NCBI GenBank assembly: GCA_038503035.1
Contig: JAVSML010024593.1
Location: 466,571 to 530,570 of the forward strand
DNA from: Crocodylus rhombifer
Lineage: Eukaryota; Chordata; Crocodylia; Crocodylidae
DNA length: 64,000 nt
Direction of reading: 5' to 3'
In this document: positions 44,443 through 56,866 of the stretch, one piece after another
Numbering within the stretch: position 1 is the first letter of the stretch
How the letters are laid out: every line of letters begins with the position of its first letter
Made by a program: the position numbers and the translations under genes
The notes under the pieces: model-generated
The model's database searches: none
Told to the model about the DNA's origin: nothing
Seen by the model: only the letters and a program-made list of their open reading frames with translations

Positions 44443-47400
44443 ATCCCTGTTTCTTGTAGATGAGGCCTTCTTTCACTATCGACTTGCAGCCCTCACCTAT
44501 AGGATCAGAGTAGGATTAATTTTCATATTCTTTTATGGACTGCGTGATTGGAATTCTTCCATTCCCAGGATGGACTTCTGTTTTGCACCTCCCCCTCAGC
44601 ATATCAGAGAGCTGTTTGGATATGGAAGTCCAGCTGAAGGTATTACAACTTAATAATAGCACCTGGAGGGACTGCTGCCCTTTCTTTGGTCCCCTGCTGC
44701 CCTTTTGGTCCCCTGTTCCTTTTCAATCCTCCTTCAAGGGAAAGGTGATGAAGTCTAGGCAATAAACTTAAGACCAGTTTGAGAGAGAGGACAGAGGCTG
44801 ACAGCTGCCCTCCCAAACAGGTGAAATTGATTATGGAAAAATGATGACTTGCACTATACAGTTTATTTCTGGGTAGTTTTCCCAGATGAGTTAGCAAAGT
44901 TCTGCCCCAATTATACCACATTCTTGCATCCTATCTTTCTTTCTCTTTGAAAGGGACAATTAGTGTTTGTTTCAAATTTCCTTGAGACCCTCTCGAGTTG
45001 GATGCATCAAAAAGCTAATTAGTAATCTGTTTAGAGATAACAAACTACTTGTTTAGAGAATAAATTTGTTAAGGTAAGACATTGCAGAGAGCCTTTAAAT
45101 AACTTTATTTAATGTATTTTTTATCTGAAAAATAACTTTTTGCACAGAGGGAATCAAAAGCTAGAGTTCAGCTGACAATTTTAGGTTCCTCCCTTGTAAC
45201 TCCCAATAAGCACAAGAATAGTTTTATTGAGATATGTATGAGCATTCATTTGATCATAAATTATTTTGATATTTAATATCAAGTGAATATTGTTATCATA
45301 TCAGATAAAATTAGGGTGCAGAAGGCATAGCCATGGTATTTAATTCAGCTAAATGACTGGGGGGAAAAGGATCCTGTTATATACTAGTAACAATTATGAA
45401 TTTTATAATTTTGCATTTTATTTGCCTCTTCCAATGAGTGCACTTAACATTGGACTGCTCACACTATAGTAATTGCTGAAGCAATGAATTCAATTATGTA
45501 ATTATAATGGATAATTTTAAGATATAAATGAATTCAGTGTTGGTTTTGTTTCAGAACACACTATATGGTTTCTGGACCTACAATCTCAGCAGTCCAAACC
45601 ACACTAAAAAAATCTTATGTAAATATTTTGCTGTTTTGTTTGTAATGAAAAGCAAGCTTACCCAGAGTGTGGATATGTTGGCCTTGAAGGGGATGAGGTA
45701 TCATGAACATTATTACTACAGACAATTGAAAGAAACAGTGTGGGAGTTACAATTACAGGTTCAAGAACCTATTTTTCTTTTTCCTCCCCCACACACTCAT
45801 CTCTTGTCATATTATCTTTCCTTTGTGAAAGAGGCAAATTCAAGTCAAAGGTTTACCTCATTAGTGCCTTACTGCCTTCCTCAATATTACCTTAATCTTG
45901 CATTTTCTAAATTTGAGTGTTTGTGTGTACAACAAAAATAATATCCCAAACTCCGGACCATAGGAGAGTTAGAGTTGTTCAAAGAAAATATTTTTTGAAG
46001 TGCTTTTGATTGTACCATTCCTTAGCCTTGCTTTTGGAAACAGCTGCATTGTTTAGGCCACACTTAAAAAAAACACACAACAAAACAAAAACTCTCAGTC
46101 TGAGGCAGACATCCAGCATGAATTTTTTAGCCTAAATGGTTAAAGTTTGATCAGCAATTGAAGTTAGGATCTCGAAGAAAGTATTAGGTATCCTTAATCA
46201 TATTTATCACTACCCTATCAATGTCTAATCAAGAATAGAAATAACATCCTGAATTCTGATGCTTCAGTTTGAACTTCCTAAAGTTCTGGGTTTAAAAAAA
46301 TATGGGCCAAGTTCTCTGTTGGTGTTACTAGATTTAAATTCACTCACTGTGTTACACCAACAGGGAATTTGCCCCTATGTGTTTCAGTGTGCCTGAATTC
46401 TGTCCTAGATAAAATTTGCTGGTAAAGCAAAATAAAGCTCAGAGTTGTCAAGAGAACAATGATAATCCAGCAAGCACTGTCAGTTAAATCATGTTCAGCA
46501 CACCTAAAAATAACAGGGGTCTGAAGAATATAATATAACTCTTTTTGATCATATGCAAGAGAGTAAGTCATAAATTGGAAGTGCTCCTGGTGGTAAACCA
46601 GGCAAGCACTGTACAAAATAATTTCATATATAAACTCAGTCTAATGTCTACAATTAGCTCATACATAAAATGCTAGAAGAAGAAGTGCCATATTCTTCAG
46701 CCCTTACTCAGGTGAGTAATTTCATTTCTTGTCAATGTAAGAAAGGCTTGCAAAACACTAAAAAGGTTTTTAAATAACTGTAGTTTTTCACAGAGGCCAT
46801 AAAGTACATTGACAATTGAACAGAAACCTTAGGTGTTATTTCTTCTTTATTTACAATGATGAGGCAGAAATTGAAATGACAGACTTTTCTGTTGGTCTGC
46901 CTATTTTTAATGGAATGAGAAATTGGAAACAGGATAATTCAGCAGATCATCTAGAGGTAAAAGAATCAAGAACAGCTGTTAATTTGATTAAAATGGGAAT
47001 ACACCCAGATGTCTGGAGAAGTACTTAGAACAGTTGTCCTGACAGGCCTTATATTCTCCACTACACATTGCAAAGTAGTCATGCACAGAGCAGTTACAAC
47101 TCTCAAACCATTTAGAACATAAGATACCATAACCAATTCAGAATTCATGTCTGAAACACCTCACTTAAATCATCAATATAGTGTTATTATGAACATCTAA
47201 AGCAGTGGAAAAGCTAGAAGACATAACTAAATGAGTTTTTGGAGGAAAATGGTTTAAAGTTTTGCTTCTAGATATATATTTAGAAAGTTAAATTAATGAA
47301 TTTCAGTTCACTGTGCCTTTTAAGGTGCTGAAAATAACTTCATTAGAGAGTTCTACTCATGACACATTGGGATAAATTGCAGATGTGTAACAAACCGGAA

Positions 47401-48640
47401 GAAACATAGCATGGTTGATGCTTGCCTGCTACTCTTCTAGTGGAGCAGGTGACAAGAATTCCGTAAAGGTTTTATATCTGTTTGCAGAATATTGGTCAGA
47501 GAAAATAATTTTTCACTAGTACAGCTAGCAGCAAATTACTAGTCCTTCAGAAAAAGGAAGGAGTACAGAAAGAATTATAGCCCCCAAAACCCAGTTTTTT
47601 CCCCCTAAAATGCTCCTTCTTACTGAGGGTTGCCCTCTCACTGAAGATAATTTTGACATTATGATTGCAATTTTAATTTTTCTGAAGATCCCTTCATTAA
47701 ATATTCATCAAATTATTAAGAAAGGCTGTATTGTAGGTCTTGAAACATCTTTTCTGATGGACAATGTCAAACTTTAACCTAAATGTGATTTGTTTCATCA
47801 TACATCTAAAAAGACCAAAATACACAAATTGTCTTGGAAAACTTGTCACAAATACTTAAGAATGTGCAGAAGTGTATTATGGAGACACCAGGTTTGAAAA
47901 AAAGTCAGAAAAGAGAGAATTTTTCAAGAGCTTGGTTAAAGTAAAAAAAACCCAGAAGTGTTATCAGAGAAATAATTTAGGTTTTATACTTTTTAAAAAT
48001 CCTACTTTATATTTTTATATCTATGGACTTTCCACAGGAATTGTATGTCATCTATGACTTTACTTTGATGTGAGACTCAATATATTGTATTCTAAATGCA
48101 AAGAAACTAGAGTAGGGCATTGTGATCTCATTGACTAAAGAATGTGTGGAGAGGTACTCACTTTCTGAATAACTAAAAAGATGACAGATTGAGAACACAA
48201 TTATATTGGGAAATTCACTGATTAAAGAACTAGAAACTGACAGACCATTAAAACAGGTTATTTTTTAATCTCATATATGCTGTCACATATTGTCAGATCC
48301 TTTTCAAAAACTGGCAAGACACGTGAATATGAAATGCATGTGAAACCGAGATAAATTGATATTTCAGATATAATTTCAAGCCTTATGACAATTTGAATTT
48401 TTCTTTCTGCTAAAGATTCAGTAAGTCTTATTATTTATATCCAGTATATATATTCTGTGTGTGCAAAACCCCCAGGTTTTACTAAGGTTCTTCAAGTTCC
48501 TTGAACTTTCTGTTAAGACAGCCAATCAACTGAGGAACTGTTATGAAGAGGATGCATCGACCAAGATCCAATACTAGTGTCTATTTGTCACTAAATAGAC
48601 TGATACCAAAAAAAAAAACCACAGAGGAAAAAAGTGGGGC
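44443..48640. other. AT-rich intergenic sequence
   Basis: About 4.2 kb with no recognisable repeat termini, RNA gene or domain. Several open stretches of 60-137 codons look random in composition. Confidence 0.45.
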
Positions 48641-48641
48641 A

Positions 48642-49010
48642 GGCAACCAGAGGCTGGGTCCCCCGCAGAGATGCTCTGGTAGTGAGCCAGAGCATCTCTA
48701 TGGTTGGCCCTCACCCCAGTGCTGAAGCATGTTGCCTACTCGTGCAGGGCAGGTAGCATGTCAGCCGCAGGGAGCTGGACCCAGGCGCCTACCGGTAAGT
48801 AGGGTCTGAAGGAGGGGGAAAGGGATCATAGAGGGACCGCTGCCAGCCCTGCTCGCTTGCTCCCCCAGTGCCCCCAATGGTTGCCCCACCCCTCCTGAGA
48901 AGCCTCCCCAGCACAGTCCTTCCACAATCCATCCATACCTACCCACACACCCTATGGCCCCCCACATCCCTCCACAGCCACCCATACACTGGGGACAGCA
49001 CAGGTCCTGC
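48642..49010. repeat. GC-rich repeat fragment with hairpin
   Basis: Abrupt rise in GC. It contains a perfect 13-bp hairpin, AGAGATGCTCTGG with a 7-base loop (48667-48699). Probably a piece of a non-autonomous DNA element; ends not recognised. Confidence 0.45.
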
Positions 49011-49609
49011 TAATTTGTTAGCATTTAGTTTATTTAAGTAATCTCTCACTTTTTCTCTACTCTAAACTTCCCTTTCTCCTTGATGTTAATTGTCTTTGTC
49101 ATTTGACAGTTGACCTTTTTCTAAAGAGTAAAATTAAAAAGTCATTAAATTCTATATTTATCATTTTTTGTTTCATGTGGCACAACTTTGAAAAGAAATA
49201 GAAACTGTTATTTTAAGATTTCTTCATGGCAGGATGGAAAAACAACACCATGCAGAATTTAATTCCATAATGTTTCTTCATCAAATTTGGGACAGGCAAA
49301 ACCAGCAAGTTTTATGCATTTCAATTCACAAGCATAAATGTTGACCTGCCCCCAAGTGTTTAACAGACCAGAAATCTTTCCTGATCTAATTATGGCCAGG
49401 CAAATATTTACATCCTTTCAGACTAAAGAGTACTAATCCAATCTCTTAAAGACACTGTCTCTCATTTCATTTCCCTACCCTGAGAGATGTTGTTCCCTGA
49501 ATAGCCAGATGTCATTCTCACCCCAGGCCTCTCCTTTTACAATGTAAATGAATCATTGACTGGAGGAGCCTAGCTTATGTGCCTTGGATCTCATCTACAA
49601 GGGTATGTT
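49011..49609. other. AT-rich intergenic sequence
   Basis: Nothing recognised. Confidence 0.4.
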
Positions 49610-49760
49610 TAATGGACTATAGGACTGGAAGGGAGGTTACCTAGTCCAATCCCCTGCCTAAGGCAGGAGGATCCCTGTACAAACTATCCTATACAAATCC
49701 TTCTCTAATCTATTCCTACTATTACACAATCAGTCCATCACAACTATAAGCCATATTGCC
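49610..49760 (-). mobile_element. CR1 3' UTR fragment, older subfamily
   Basis: ACTATAGGACTGGAAGGGAG, CTAGTCCAATCCCCTGCC and a following GGCAGGAGGATCC form the reverse complement of a CR1 3' end. It is more diverged than the GATCCCAGCAAGATAAG group. Confidence 0.65.
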
Positions 49761-50256
49761 CCAAAACCACTAAGAGCACCTGAACCTGTCACAGGCAAAG
49801 TAGGAAGACAGTTGTCCTGACACTTGTTATAATAAGGGTTGTCATAATACCCTCAAGATATCCAAGGAAAGGGGTCATATCCCCCACACAGTCCATACCT
49901 ATCTGATCATGCAATATAATTGCTTTGTGATCCCAAATATGGTGATCAGTCTGAATCTGAGGGAAGGACCCTCTAACCAGGAAACTGTGTTTAAATCCCA
50001 GCAGGAATTTTGGTATTTTTGGTATATGCCTATCAAAATGTCCAGCCTTGACTATAGCCAATGTCCAAAATACCCCAGAATTCCTTCCCAGCCCCATGTG
50101 GCAAGTGGTAAAGCCCAGAATCATGATAGAAACCAAACACCCTCCATTCTACTCTTCAACCTGGGGACTGCAAACATAATTCCACATCTCACAACCTCTA
50201 ACTGATTCAGGGGAGTAGGTTGTAGCTGTGATGCTCTAAGAACATAGGCAGATAAT
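49761..50256. other. Intergenic sequence
   Basis: Nothing recognised; open stretches on both strands without domains. Confidence 0.4.
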
Positions 50257-50420
50257 GTTCTTTGGGTAAATTTGATATCTTAGACCAACTCAAATAGTTG
50301 GAAAAATTCTTCTTAGCAAGCTTTTGGGCACTAAAGGGTATCTGTACCCGAAAGCTTGCTAAGAAGAATTTTTCCAGCTATTTGAGTTGATCTAATAAAA
50401 GATATCAGATTTACCCAAAA
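50257..50420. mobile_element. Palindrome of two divergent PLE tails
   Basis: 50261-50328 and 50347-50419 are near-perfect reverse complements, each being the PLE 3' tail seen at 538-605 and 21895-21960 (AGCTTGCTAAGAAGAATTTTTCC, AGATATCAGATTTACCC). They point outwards from an 18-base centre. The left arm lacks the AATAAAA bases. The right arm keeps an intact GAAA after a GGGTA/TACCC stem (50336-50353). Confidence 0.8.
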
Positions 50421-52110
50421 ATCCTGGTCAACCTCTAACTGATAGCATTATTCCCATTTTGCCTATGGAGAAAATTGTGAAAGGAGGAATTAAGGACTTT
50501 CTCACAGCCAAAAGAGGCAGGACTAGGGTTAGAACTGAGGACTCTCTTGACTCCTAATCCTATTGTAATTTGTCTAGATGACATTGCCTCTTGGGTCTTT
50601 GGGCCTGATACAGTCAATAAAAGGAGAAGGATGCAGAGCTGGTGAGGAAGGAGATATTTATAGAATAACTTGCTTAGATTTTGGTGACTCTAGAAGAGGA
50701 CATTTTTTATTTTTGATTGAATGTATATAGACTCATGAATCAGTAGTCTAAAAAATATATAGAGATATCTTGAACCAACAGCCATGTAGAGTGTTTCCTG
50801 GTGTTCCTAGATAAGAATAAAAGGTTATCAGTTTGAGATGTAATTTTATCTTTTGAGTCTATTTCAAACACTACTTTTCCCTTAAGGCCAATAATAATAT
50901 TGTGTAATTAATTAAGAAATTAGTGAGCTACCAAGATCATGATAATAAGTATGAATTGTTGTAATTATTTAATTATAATAGGGTTTCAGTGAAAAAGAAA
51001 TCGGTCAGTAAACATTACAGCTACTAAAGTATGCAATCAACAAGCAGATGACCAAAGACCATAGCAGTTGCTTACTATGAAGAAATTCCTGTTTGCCTTT
51101 TCCTGGTTATCTGTTTACCTGGTTGATCTTCAGTTCAAATATGCTAACAAAAATAATAGAATTACTTGTGTAAGATTACATCATTTGTTTTAGTGTGTGA
51201 CAAGGAATCATATGGCCATATTGTTTTAAGTATTTCTGCTTTATGATGAATTAGCTTACTGAAAAAATTAAGTCTGTACTACTTTTAAGATCCTTGATAC
51301 CTTATACCTTAAAAAAATTCTTAAAACATATAGTATTATATAGTATGTTTGAAATACAATAAACATATCTGTAAAATATTGATTATTAACAAATGGTGAA
51401 TGAACAAATGACAGAAAGGTGACGTGATAGGAAAATTAAAATATTTTACAAAAGGTTATTGAGTTCTCTAAAATTGAGAAATCCCCCTGCTATTTCTCCT
51501 AAGTTATCTGTAGAACTTTAGGGTGTGTTGCTAATTTTATTATCATTGTTGGACTCAAACTTGCATTCTTTATGCACTCACAACTGCTGAAATCGATGAG
51601 AGATTTATATGCATCAAGAAGGCAGGACTGAGCCCTTAAAGCTATACTATAATAAAGGTATGGCATTTCTTTTGTAGGAGCAGTTGTCTCTGGATGTCTT
51701 TATTAGTAAGAAAAACCTTCATTCAATACATTTTAACGTGATAGTGAGAATCCTATTGAAAATTATGTACTCAGCTTGGTTTAGTGAAAAAAAATCAATA
51801 TATGTATTTTTAAAATACCATCTCAGGCTTAACTTTGACCATTAAACTAGCATCCCTTTGACTGTAATTCTGATCCAAGACCTACTGTAGGGGATACTAC
51901 TAGAACAAATTATTCTTTTCTTTGAAAAAAATCAGTGCTTTTTTCCCCTAAAACCCTTTTTTAAATGCCTGTATTAATACCTAATAAAAAAAGGAAGGGT
52001 ATTAAGTTTTCCTTTTTTTTTTAATTAATTGTTATGATTAAACTGAGAAAAGCAATTATAACTTTGTTCTGCAGCTGGAGCATTATTTGAAAAGGTTCCT
52101 TAATGACTAT
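50421..52110. other. AT-rich intergenic sequence
   Basis: Nothing recognised. Confidence 0.45.
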
Positions 52111-54590
52111 GGGCGCGTCCACACATGCAGGCACATGCACTTGTGGCAGCTCAAATAGTGGCACAAATTTGAGATGGGGATTTTCTCCTCAGCATGTGCC
52201 CAGACATGCACTTTCGTGTGGGGCAAGTTGTGCCACTTGGGGCAAAATAACGCTGCCTGGCTCCTCCCAGATCTGCAGCCAGGGGGAGCTAGAGTCTGGC
52301 ACTAGCACCTGTGCTGTCCCCAGGAGTATAAAAAGCTTCCCTGGCAAGTAGCTCAGGGCTACTGGCTCTCAGGAGCTTCTGGGGACCTGGCAAATTGGTA
52401 TCTGGGGACACTACCCCTTCTGCCAGCTGAACTGCTGAAGCAATCCTAACCTGGAGTGGCCCCTGCCCCTTCTACCATAGCTGTGACCTGCTGTCACCTG
52501 CAACAACACCTGCCTCCTTGGACCTACGGCCTCATGACTGTATGCCTGCCAGATCTGGATGGGGTGCCCCTGCTCTGCCATCTGGGCAGCAATCACCCAG
52601 AAGATGTGTTCCTTTTGGTGTCCCACTTCAAACCATCCAAGTATGTCCTCTTGGCCCCAAATAGCCAAAAGGTCAGCCACCTTGCCTGCCATCCAGCTGG
52701 GTCCCCCGTGCTGGCCCTGGTCAAACTCCTCTGCCCAGATCTCACCACTTCTCTTTGCCAGCAGAGATCCTGGTGTTCCCCGTTTAAACATTGCACATTT
52801 TCTGATAAGAAACCCAAATTCTCTCATTAAAATACCCAAAATAGTGTTCTTTTGCTATTAAAATGAAATGCCACTATATAGAGAGAGATCAGTTGGGCAA
52901 TGTTTTATTGATATATTTACAAGTTCAAAGCAATTTGGAAGCCTACCAGTGCCTCCCTCATCATAATAAAATATATTCTAAATATCTATACACTTTGGCA
53001 TTTACTTTTTGCTTTCTTGGCATAGAAATATCAGAGGATATGCAGTGCTGAGCAGCCCTGGTATGTCGGTGCCCTGTCCCTGCCCTTGCCCCTCACTGTC
53101 AATCCACAGCTTGCCCCCTGCCCCAGTCACCTCACTCCTGACCCACAGGACCAGGTATGTGGGTGTGGGTTTTGTGGGGGTGACTTGGGGGTGTAGGGCT
53201 AGTGGGTGTATTGAGGGGGGACTAGGGGTGGATCCCTCAGGAGGGGTGGATCCCTGTGCCCCACAGGGCGCAACCCCCCTGCACAGCTCATGGACTGTCC
53301 CCCACAACAAGGGCCACATGTCCCCCTGCAGGACCCATATGCCCCTCCACAGGGCCCAGAGCTCACCCACAGCAGCAGCGGCCATCCGGGCTCAGGGCCC
53401 TCCTGGAACAGCCCCCACCTCATGCAGCGTGGAGCAATGTGACTTGGCCCTGGCCTCCTGGCACCCAGCACTGCCTGTGCCCATCGTACGGGCCCAGCCT
53501 GGTTCGGCATAGGGCTGCACACCTTCCAGCAGCTCTGGGCCACTCAGGCTGTCCCCCAGGGCCCCATACTGCTCGTGGTGGCCACATGTTGCACCGGGCT
53601 GGGTTCTGTGTGCATAAGCCCCATGTTATCTAGGGGATTTGAACCCACAACAAATCATAGACAAGGAGGAGAGGGGCAGAGCTGGTGGCAGGCCTGTGTG
53701 GATGGCATAGCAGTCAAAATCAGAAGGGGCCGAGCTGGGATGGAGGTAGGGTAGGTCTCCCTGGGTAGAAGTTCTGCAACTGTTTCCACACCCCAAATGT
53801 TTTGCTTCTGTATGTTGAGGATGGAGGGCAATGGAAGTTAGCTGTGGGCATGCTGTGGGGAAGGGAGGCAATTACAGCCCTGCCTGCTAGCCAGGGCTGT
53901 GAGGGGTGAGGGACCTGTTTGGGAGGAGTTTTGAGGGGAAGAGATTCTCAGAGGTCATGTGGGGCTATATGGGAGGGGTCAAGGACACCAAGGAACTTTT
54001 GAGGAGGAAGGCCTGTGGGGCAGAATGGTGTGGGGTAAGGAGGGGCTGGGGCATTATGAGGGTGAGGGGCACATGGAGTTTGGGGCTGAGGGGTGTGATG
54101 GGGGTTGTGAAACTGAAATGGGGTTTGAAGGGGGAATAGGGATTGAGCAAGAGGGATTGCAGGTAAGGGGGGCTTGGGAGGTATGAGGGACTGCAATGAG
54201 CTTGGGGTGCTTTGAGGGGTAAGGGGGGTCTCAGTGGAGTGTGAAGGAGATGAGGCATGATGGAGATGAGTCTGTGTAGGATGCAATGGGTTTATTGCAC
54301 CCTACACTGAGTGGATGGATAGGACTCAAGTGTTATTGGGATGGTGAGGTCAAATGAGGCTTAGGGCATGATGAGGTGGGGTGGAGCATGGGGGATATGT
54401 GGAATAACAGGGAACCAATTGGAGCTGGGGGGCATTTGAGGTTGCAACAGCAATACATAAAGAGCAGTGGCCTTCTGGGGCCATGATAGAGTGTCTCGGG
54501 GACTTATGTTGGGGTGCAGGGAGTAGTTCTATCCATGGCCAGGTTGGGACAGCTGTACCCTGCTGGCCCTAGCATATTAGTAAAGTTTTC
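52111..54590. mobile_element. GC-rich composite of non-autonomous DNA elements
   Basis: Left end GGGCGCGTCCACACATGCAG is of the GGG-GT-ACATG end type. 52111-52440 has its own TATAAAAAG (52327). 52765-53110 repeats the interior of 12480-13060 (ATCCTGGT, AAATTCTCTCATTAAAA, GAAGCCTACCAGTGCCTC, GTGCCCTGTCCCTGCCC). 53200-53620 is C-rich; 53890-54560 is G/A-rich with a degenerate GAGGGG repeat. Open stretches on either strand reflect base skew. The right boundary is uncertain. Confidence 0.45.
53890..54560. repeat. Purine-rich degenerate minisatellite
   Basis: Long strand asymmetry: G- and A-rich on the plus strand, with recurring GAGGGGTAAGG, GGGGTTTGAAG and TGTGGGG words. No sharp unit length could be set by eye. 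Confidence 0.5.
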
Positions 54591-54861
54591 AATTTATTTT
54601 TAATTGGAAAAAAATATGCCTTGTGTTATGTAATGATGCACCACACCACTTGCACACTCATTTTCAAAATCCTAGGTCCATTCATGGGAAAATCCTTTTA
54701 GTTCCTTGTGAAAAGCAAAATTAAATTATCTTTACAAGTTTTTGTATAGGCTATATTTTCATTCTCTAGTTATTATGATTTCTACAATAATGCTTCCAAG
54801 ATTTTCAGCCTTTATTTAGTTGTGTTCAGTAAAGAGTTAAGAATTTTTCTATTAATTTAAA

Positions 54862-56856
54862 GAAAATCAAAAATCCAACATGGATCAAAGGGAGCAGGAG
54901 GTTCCAAAAGCCCCCATGGCTCACCAAAAACATACGGGAATGTCTCCTAGCTAAAAGGGAGGTGCACACCCAGTGGAAGGGGGGGCCATTACCAGGGAGG
55001 ATTATGCTGCGGTTGCTCGGGGATGCAGGGAAGTTGTCAGGAAGCCCAAGGCAAAGATGGAACTGGGACTAGCTTCCTGGATCAAAGACAACAAGAAGTC
55101 CTTTTTTAAATACACAGGGGACAAAGAGAAGGTTCTGGGTAATGTGGGACCCCTGCAGGACACACTAGGAAATTTGGTCGTTACACCAGATGACAAAGCT
55201 AACATATTTAATGATTTCTTTGCCTCCATTTTCCTGAGCAGGGACTGGAACAGCCACCCCCCCCTCTACACCCCCCTTACACCCCAGGGGAGGTGCACCT
55301 AGGCCAAGGGTTAGTGAGGATCTAGTTAGGGAACTTCTAGAGGGACTGGATGTATTCAAATCAGCTGATCTGGACACCCTAGAGTACTAAGGGAATTAGC
55401 TGCAGTCATTTCGGGACCCCTGGCACAACTTTACAAGTACTCATGGTGCTCTGGTGTGGTGCCAGAGGACTGGAAGAGGGCCAATGTGGTTCCCATCTTT
55501 AAAAAGGGGATGAAGGAGGACCCGGGAAGCTATAAGCCAGTTAGTCTTACCTCAATCCTAGGAAAGCTTTTTGAGAGAATTATTCTGGCACATGTCCACG
55601 AGGCGTCGGCAGGGGAGATTATGCTTAGGGGCAACCTACAGGGGTTCATTAGAGGCAGGACCTGTCAAACCAACCTGGTGGCCTTTTACAACCAGGTCAC
55701 CCAATCCTTACATGCAGGGATAGCAGTGGACATAGTCTTCCTGGACTTTCGGAAGACCTTCGACACTGTCTCTCACCCCGTTCTCATTAAGAAACTGGGG
55801 GACTGTGGTGTCGACACCTACACAGTCAAAAGGGTCGCCAACTGGCTGGAGGGCCACACCCAAAGAGTGGTAGTGGACAGGATATTTCGACCTGGAGGGA
55901 TGTGGGCAGTGGGGTTCCCCAGGGCTTGGTCCTCGGGCCTGCACTGTTCAACATCTTCATCAGTGACTTGGATGAGGGGGTAAAAAGCACACTGTTCAAA
56001 TTTGCTGACTACACTAAGATGTGGGGGGATGTGGGCACGCTAGAAGGGAAGAATAGGCCGCAATCAGACCTAGACAGGTTACAGGGGTGGGCGCATATTA
56101 CAGGATGGGTTTCAACACTGACAAGTGCAAGGTGATACACCTGGGGAGGAAGAACCAGCACCATACCTACAGGCTGGGGAACTCCCTTCTCATCAGTACA
56201 GAGGCAGAAAAGGATCTTGGAGTCATCATTGATTCCAAGATGAACATGGGCCTGCAGTGTGGGGTTGCAGTCAGGAAGGCCAACCATACCTTGTCATGCA
56301 TCCACAGATGCATCTCGAGCAGGTCCAAGGAGGTGATCCTCTATGTGACATTGGTCAGGCCGCAGCTGGAGTACTGCACCACACTTCAAGAGGGATGTGG
56401 ACAACATGGAGAGGGTCCAGAGGAGGGCCACTCGCATAATCGGGGGCAGCAGGGCAGACCCTATGAGGAGAGGCTAAGGGACTTGAACCTGTTCAGCCTC
56501 CAGAAGAGAAGGCTGAGGGGGGATCTAGTGGCCTGTTACAAACTAGTCAGAGGGGACCAGCAGGCACTGGGGGAGTCCCTGTTCCCCCAAGCACTACCAA
56601 GAGTGACTAGGAATAACGTTCACAAGTTGGGAGAGGGTAAATTTAGGCTATATATCAGGAGGAACTACTTCATGGTCAGGGCGGCTAGGGTCTGGAACCA
56701 ACTTCCAAGAGAAGTGGTGCTGGCTCCTACCCTGGGGGTCTTTAAGAGGAGGCTAGATGAACACCTTGCTGCGGTCGTTTGACCCTACTACTCTTTCCTG
56801 CCTTGGCAGGGGGTCAGACTCAATGATCTCCTCAGCTCTCTTCCGACCCTACAAAC
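54862..56856 (+). mobile_element. CR1 LINE, 5' truncated, RT to near 3' end
   Basis: It begins in the linker before the RT (SPKT-like after GGAGGTTCC) and runs to CGACCCTACAAAC, where an assembly gap starts, so the extreme 3' end may be lost in the gap. Subfamily as 33776-34626. Confidence 0.85.
54973..56782 (+). pseudogene. CR1 ORF2 reverse transcriptase, broken
   Basis: In order: LGLASWIKDNKKSFFKYTGD and DKANIFNDFFASIF (54973-55250); frameshifts; then MVPEDWKRANVVPIFKKG, QTNLVAFYNQVTQ, VFLDFRKTFDTVSH and RVVVD (55456-55880); frame change; SGVPQGLVLGPALFN and KFADYTKMW (55902-56030); frame change; GFNTDKCKVIHLGRKNQHH to RVWNQLPREVV (56087-56782). The catalytic FADD reads FADY, so the second aspartate is lost. 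Between LEYC and QQGRPYEERL a stretch is read out of frame and then corrected by a second indel. Confidence 0.85.
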
Positions 56857-56866
56857 NNNNNNNNNN
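56857..56866. other. Assembly gap (10 N)
   Basis: Ten N directly after the CR1 3' end. Confidence 1.

Noticed and set aside
45528..45941. 137-codon open stretch, plus strand
   Set aside because: AT-rich intergenic DNA; amino-acid composition looks random and there is no supporting context.
49789..50205. Overlapping open stretches of about 100 codons on both strands
   Set aside because: No domain or codon-like bias, and no similarity recognised.
53009..53633. Open stretches of 114-167 codons on both strands
   Set aside because: C-rich repeat interior shared with 13.0 kb; simultaneous open frames on both strands.
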